Source: Paenibacillus sp. FSL K6-1330 (GTDB taxonomy: Bacteria; Bacillota; Bacilli; Paenibacillales; Paenibacillaceae). Taken from it: a stretch of 64,000 nucleotides of DNA. Position numbers and translations under genes: made by a program. Below the pieces are notes generated by a model. The model was given only the letters and a program-made list of their open reading frames with translations. It did no database searches and was not told the DNA's origin. The DNA is taken from assembly GCF_037976825.1 (NCBI RefSeq), contig NZ_CP150269.1, positions 2,865,501 through 2,929,500 of the forward strand. Direction: 5' to 3'. Shown here in pieces: positions 60,503 to 64,000 of the stretch. The stretch's first letter is position 1. Each line of letters opens with the position of its first letter.

Positions 60503-61276
60503 ATGGTACCGGTAGTTGAATTGAACGATATCGCTCACGTATATGTTACTGATCGGGAAGCCTCTCTGGCTGTGGAAGGAATTCAGTTGAAGGCGGAACC
60601 GGGGGAGTTTATTAGCCTGGTTGGACCCAGCGGTTGCGGCAAGACAACGATCTTGTCTGTCATTGCCGGCTTGCTGCAGCCATCCAAAGGAACCGTCTAC
60701 GTCAATGGAAAACCGGTAAACGGACCGTCACCGGCGGTCGGGTATATGCTGCAGCAGGATTATTTATTTCCATGGCGCACGATCATGGATAACGCATTGA
60801 TCGGCTTGGAACTGACGGAGAGATTAAATCCGGAAAGCCGTAGCAACGTTCATAGCTTGCTCAAGGAGATGGGGCTTGGGGAGAGCGGCAATCTCTATCC
60901 GGCTCAGTTGTCTGGCGGAATGAGGCAGCGGGTTGCCCTCGTAAGAACCTTGGCTACGGACCCGGGCTTGTTGCTGCTGGATGAACCTTTTTCCGCACTG
61001 GATTATCAGACGAAGCTGCAGCTTGAGGATCTGATTGTGGAGACTTTGAAGGAGCGGGGGAAGACCGCCATCCTGGTCACCCATGATCTGTCCGAAGCGA
61101 TTGCGATGAGCGATCGGGTCATCCTTCTGAACCGCAACCCGGGAAGGATTCACCGCATGTTCTATATTCCGGAGAACATCCGCCGGGCGCAGCCATTCTA
61201 CGCTCGTAAGGAGCCAGGGTTCAACGAATTGTTTCATGAGATTTGGGGCGAAATGCAAACCATCGGGAAGGAGTGA
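60503..61276 (+). CDS. ABC transporter ATP-binding protein (NitT/TauT type)
   Basis: 257 residues. Walker A GPSGCGKTT, Q-loop MLQQDYLFPWRTIMDN, signature LSGGMRQRV, Walker B LLLLDEPFSALD, and switch His in VTHDLSEAIAMSDRVILL. SsuB/TauB-like. It energises the permease encoded six bases downstream. SD AAAGGAG. Part of the three-gene importer with the lipoprotein and permease. Confidence 0.95.
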   Translation: MVPVVELNDIAHVYVTDREASLAVEGIQLKAEPGEFISLVGPSGCGKTTILSVIAGLLQPSKGTVYVNGKPVNGPSPAVGYMLQQDYLFPWRTIMDNALIGLELTERLNPESRSNVHSLLKEMGLGESGNLYPAQLSGGMRQRVALVRTLATDPGLLLLDEPFSALDYQTKLQLEDLIVETLKERGKTAILVTHDLSEAIAMSDRVILLNRNPGRIHRMFYIPENIRRAQPFYARKEPGFNELFHEIWGEMQTIGKE

Positions 61277-61281
61277 AGCTT

Positions 61282-62112
61282 ATGTCATCAAGGGATGAGC
61301 CTGCAGCTTCTTCTTCGAAGGGCTGGCTCCAGGATATTTATGTACAGCATATGAAGCGAAAGAAAAGCATCCGCACACGCGTGCTGGCGGTTCAGCTCAG
61401 CTTGCTGCTGTTATTCTTTATCTGGTGGGAAGCGGCGGGCAGATTCAAATGGATTGACGTGCTGCTTTTCAGCTATCCGACCAAGATATTCTCCAATATA
61501 TGGGGGAATATGATCAGCGGCGAGTTATGGGGGCATTTGGGGATCACGGTAGGGGAGACAGTTGTCGGATTCCTGCTTGGTACGCTGGTAGGTACACTGC
61601 TGGCCGTATTTATCTGGTGGTCCCCGTTTCTTAACAAGGTGCTGGATCCCTATATGGTTGTGTTCAACAGTATGCCGAAAGTGGCGCTGGGTCCTATATT
61701 TATCGTGATGTTTGGCGCGGGATTTACCGCGATTGTTGTCACTACGTTATCCATCACGGTCATCGTGACCACGCTTGTTGTTTACAACAGTTTTCATGAG
61801 GTGGATTCCAATCTGATCAAGGTCGTTCGGACCTTCGGCGGATCCAAGCGCCAGGTGTTTCAGCGAGTTATTTTGCCGGCTTCCTATCCGACAATCGTGT
61901 CAACGCTCAAGGTCAACGTGGGCATGGCATGGGTCGGCGTCATTGTCGGAGAATTCCTGGTCGCCAAATCGGGTCTTGGCTACTTGATTATGTACGGCTT
62001 TCAGGTATTCAATTTCACGCTTGTCCTGTCGAGTCTGCTCATTATCGCCGTTGTGGCAACAGCTATGTATCAAATGGTGGTATATATAGAACGGATCCTG
62101 ATGCGAGGCTAA
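61282..62112 (+). CDS. ABC transporter permease (NitT/TauT type)
   Basis: 276 residues from ATG 61282 with AAGGAGTGA upstream; a longer start at 61243 would overlap the ATPase gene. About six membrane segments and the BPD_transp_1 region VVRTFGGSKRQVFQRVILPASYPTIVSTLKVNVGMAWVGVIVGEFLVAKSGLGYLI, with the ATPase-docking loop in the first part. SsuC/TauC-like. It completes the importer. Confidence 0.93.
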   Translation: MSSRDEPAASSSKGWLQDIYVQHMKRKKSIRTRVLAVQLSLLLLFFIWWEAAGRFKWIDVLLFSYPTKIFSNIWGNMISGELWGHLGITVGETVVGFLLGTLVGTLLAVFIWWSPFLNKVLDPYMVVFNSMPKVALGPIFIVMFGAGFTAIVVTTLSITVIVTTLVVYNSFHEVDSNLIKVVRTFGGSKRQVFQRVILPASYPTIVSTLKVNVGMAWVGVIVGEFLVAKSGLGYLIMYGFQVFNFTLVLSSLLIIAVVATAMYQMVVYIERILMRG

Positions 62113-62180
62113 CTGAACTGGGTATTCAACAAGCTGAGAATCTTGCAGAATTTCTCACAGGTAAAGATCGTGATTTTAAT
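62094..62180 (+). pseudogene. Fragment of a histidine phosphatase (phosphoglycerate mutase-like) gene
   Basis: In the frame starting at 62094 the sequence reads DPDARLTELGIQQAENLAEF and continues LTGKDRDFN, the second conserved block of histidine phosphatases. The RHG catalytic motif and the rest of the protein are missing. It abuts the end of the permease gene and stops before a terminator hairpin, so it is a remnant left by a deletion or insertion event. Confidence 0.55.
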
Positions 62181-62187
62181 AGAGTAG

Positions 62188-62220
62188 AGAACCCTTCCGA
62201 CTAGCGGAAGGGTTCTTTGT
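62188..62220 (+). terminator. Intrinsic terminator after the ABC importer and phosphatase fragment
   Basis: AGAACCCTTCCG and CGGAAGGGTTCT form a perfect 12-bp stem around ACTAG, then TTGTTTT. Confidence 0.9.
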
Positions 62221-62522
62221 TTTAATGGGGAATTATGGTAGCGTTGTTGAGTTGAGAGCGATACAGAAGGAGGCGCTTATCGTTGGAAGAGGTGTTGGTG
62301 ACGTTGCCGGAAAAAGGAAAGAGAGAGAAGACGCTATTACACGATTGAGTCATGTGGAAGCACTCCTTTATCTTGCCCACCATGAGAAAGGGAAATGCAA
62401 AAAAGCGGCGTTAATGGTCTTGGTTGGGGATACTGTTAAGATAGTTATTGTGTACAATTGGAAAGTTTGGAGGTTGACATGTTCTTCACTATTTTGCTAG
62501 TATGTATCACGAAATAAATTTT
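62221..62522 (+). other. AT-richer intergenic stretch
   Basis: Contains an open frame at 62225-62500 (91 codons) without an SD and without a recognisable domain, probably not a gene. The composition shift from the ABC genes begins here. Confidence 0.35.
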
Positions 62523-62634
62523 CCTTTAATACAGTCCAGAGAGGCTGAAAAGGGCTACGTGATATTTCTAGGCTAATAATATCTATGTCTTCGCATGCCC
62601 TTTTGCCCTCTGTGCAAGAAGGGCTTTTTATTTT
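62523..62634 (+). promoter_or_regulatory. PyrR-type transcription attenuator
   Basis: The PyrR RNA-binding motif AGTCCAGAGAGGCT is at 62533-62546 in a hairpin closed by CCTTT/AAAGG and CAG/CTG (62523-62553). AAAAGGGC (62548-62555) is fully complementary to GCCCTTTT (62597-62604), the antiterminator. The same GCCCTT pairs with AAGGGC (62619-62624), forming a terminator followed by TTTTTATTTT. This is the standard three-way switch of pyr operons: UMP-bound PyrR favours termination. Confidence 0.9.
62597..62634 (+). terminator. Terminator of the PyrR attenuator
   Basis: GCCCTT (62597-62602) with AAGGGC (62619-62624) and a T-rich run to 62634. Confidence 0.85.
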
Positions 62635-62761
62635 GCTTAAGTACCTCTTTTAAAGGGAGTCCTGTGAGGCTTCAAAAGAGAATGGAAAAGTCTTGTGTAA
62701 TCCATTCCCTCAAACACGCTAAAAGAGAGTTTTATCATCAAGAATTTGGAGGAACGCTAGA

Positions 62762-63982
62762 ATGGATTATCGTAAGAAGACAGTAGTAGCTTCAGTAGCT
62801 GGTTTAACGTTGGAAGGAATGGACATTATGTTTGTTTCCTTTGCGATGACAATGATTATTTCAGAATTTAACATTGACTTCGCAACGGGTGGACTGATTT
62901 CTTCCATAACGAATATCGGCATGCTGCTAGGCGGTATTATTTTTGGGATTTTAGCTGATAAGTTTGGACGGGTAAAGGTGTTTGCGAATACCGTCTTGTT
63001 GTTTGCAATTGGAACAGCTTTAACGGGATTAGCAGCGAATATTGAACAAGTATATATTTTCAGATTTATCGCAGGTCTTGGCGCAGGGGGCGAATATGGA
63101 ATTGGTATGGCTCTCGTTGCTGAGGCTTGGCCGAAAAACAAACAAGGAAGAGCTTCCTCGTATGTGAGTGTAGGTGCACAGTACGGAGTTATTTTAGCAG
63201 CGTTGCTAAGTGCTGTCATTCTTCCGTTCTTGGGATGGAGAGCTTTATTCTTTGTTGGAGTGGTACCTGTCATTTTCGCCGTTATTGTGCGAAAGAAACT
63301 TGAAGAATCTCCAGAGTGGCTGGCTGCCCAAAAAAATAAAGAAACCAACAAACAACATGAAAAAGGCAAGCTGGCTCAACTATTTGAAACGCCTAGAACA
63401 TCGCTGACAACAATTTCATTGATTATTATGGCAACGGTGCAAATTGCCGGCTACAATGGTTTGATGATTTGGCTGCCATCCATGCTGCAGAAATCTCAAG
63501 GTTTATCCGTTTCAAGTTCTGCTCTTTGGACCATTAGTACAGCGGTTGGCATGATTATTGGGATGCTTGCGTTCGGCCTGTTTATGGACCGATTTGGTGC
63601 AAAGCGTGCTTTTGGCATCTTCTTGCTTGCCTCTGCATGTGCTGTGTTTTTATACTCCTATGCTGCTGGAAGTGTTGCCATTTTAATCGGTGGCGCGATT
63701 GTCGGTTTCTTCTCGAATGGCATGTTTGCTGGGTATGGAGCTTTAATTAGCAGCTTCTATCCTGTGCAAATTCGAAGTACGGCGACAAATACGATTTTTA
63801 ACTTCGGTAGAGCCATTGGAGGGTTTTCGCCAATCTTTGTCGGCTATATTCTTCAAAGTTATGATATGACGGTCGTCATGATCTACTTAGCCGCCTTATA
63901 CTGCATTTCCCTTATCGTCATGTTGACTCTAAAAAAAGAGCCAAGTGAGGTTTTGCAACCCGTTGAAGTTAAAATAAATTAA
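62762..63982 (+). CDS. MFS transporter (AAHS/sugar-porter-like), predicted pyrimidine-related substrate
   Basis: 406 residues, 12 membrane segments. Motif A GILADKFGRVKVF, then RFIAGLGAGGEYGIGMALVAEAWPKNKQGRASSYVSVGAQYG and the second-half GLFMDRFGAKRAFG are typical of aromatic-acid:H+ symporters. GGAGG lies nine bases before the ATG. The PyrR-type attenuator upstream predicts repression by UMP, hence uptake of a pyrimidine or precursor such as orotate or dihydroorotate; this is inferred from regulation, not sequence. Codon use is more AT-rich than in most of the window, suggesting transfer from a lower-GC Bacillales. Confidence 0.85.
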   Translation: MDYRKKTVVASVAGLTLEGMDIMFVSFAMTMIISEFNIDFATGGLISSITNIGMLLGGIIFGILADKFGRVKVFANTVLLFAIGTALTGLAANIEQVYIFRFIAGLGAGGEYGIGMALVAEAWPKNKQGRASSYVSVGAQYGVILAALLSAVILPFLGWRALFFVGVVPVIFAVIVRKKLEESPEWLAAQKNKETNKQHEKGKLAQLFETPRTSLTTISLIIMATVQIAGYNGLMIWLPSMLQKSQGLSVSSSALWTISTAVGMIIGMLAFGLFMDRFGAKRAFGIFLLASACAVFLYSYAAGSVAILIGGAIVGFFSNGMFAGYGALISSFYPVQIRSTATNTIFNFGRAIGGFSPIFVGYILQSYDMTVVMIYLAALYCISLIVMLTLKKEPSEVLQPVEVKIN

Positions 63983-64000
63983 AGCATGAAAGAACGAATT

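Noticed and set aside
62225..62500. 91-codon open frame right of the ABC importer terminator
   Set aside because: No SD, no domain and an unnatural C-terminus (RLTCSSLFC); more likely non-coding.

Overview
The window looks like a chromosomal segment of a Paenibacillus-type member of the Bacillales. Reasons: strong AGGAGG-type ribosome binding sites, moderate GC, an LplB/YtcP/lipoprotein ABC cassette next to a membrane-anchored AraC regulator, several other AraC regulators, a CstR-type sulfide-stress island, an ECF sigma factor with a DUF4179 partner, and many short intrinsic terminators with T-runs. I saw no rRNA or tRNA genes, CRISPR array or intact insertion sequence.

Layout. 1-5.4 kb: end of a MarR regulator, RNA-modification enzymes, a GNAT enzyme and a MutS2-like ATPase without the Smr domain, whose leader carries a mini-ORF and two intrinsic terminators. 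5.5-19 kb: oligoendopeptidase F, a six-PAS orphan histidine kinase, a VOC/TetR pair with a palindromic operator placed in the promoter spacer, an aldo/keto reductase and Gfo/Idh/MocA oxidoreductase divergent from an AraC regulator, a permuted NlpC/P60-type protein, a secreted coiled-coil protein and a DUF1796 protein. 19-27 kb: a Tet(L)-like efflux pump behind a 20-residue leader peptide, then a carbohydrate-type ABC importer whose AraC regulator is cut by an in-frame TAG. 27-29.3 kb: a DUF302 gene whose expected start codon is ATA, and a MATE transporter behind a structured leader with a terminator.

29.4-36.1 kb is a reactive-sulfur detoxification island: CoA-disulfide reductase-rhodanese, a CstR-type repressor, TusA, a DsrE-family protein, single rhodaneses, a TusA-rhodanese fusion, a rhodanese-persulfide dioxygenase fusion and a TauE/SafE exporter. 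Copies of the palindrome ATACCC(C)TATGGGGTAT lie in its promoters. 36-48 kb: a methyltransferase, a sulfatase with its formylglycine-generating enzyme and a divergent AraC regulator, a DeoR regulator, an APH-like kinase, a formate/nitrite channel, and a Fur-boxed siderophore-binding lipoprotein beside a Btr-like regulator whose sensor domain resembles that lipoprotein.

48-64 kb: a UbiD decarboxylase, an ECF sigma factor with its DUF4179 partner, and an apparent orphan immunity cluster (XRE regulator with palindromic operator, small ORF, colicin-immunity-like protein, beta-propeller protein, helical protein). Then come a PadR regulator, beta-carbonic anhydrase, HesB-like protein, M32 carboxypeptidase and a NitT/TauT-type ABC importer. 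The right edge has a histidine-phosphatase gene fragment followed by an AT-richer MFS transporter gene under a PyrR-type attenuator.

A recurring theme is control of transcription or translation by leader RNA (MutS2-like gene, Tet(L)-like gene, MATE gene, PyrR-type MFS gene). The MutS2-like leader is the most novel-looking element.
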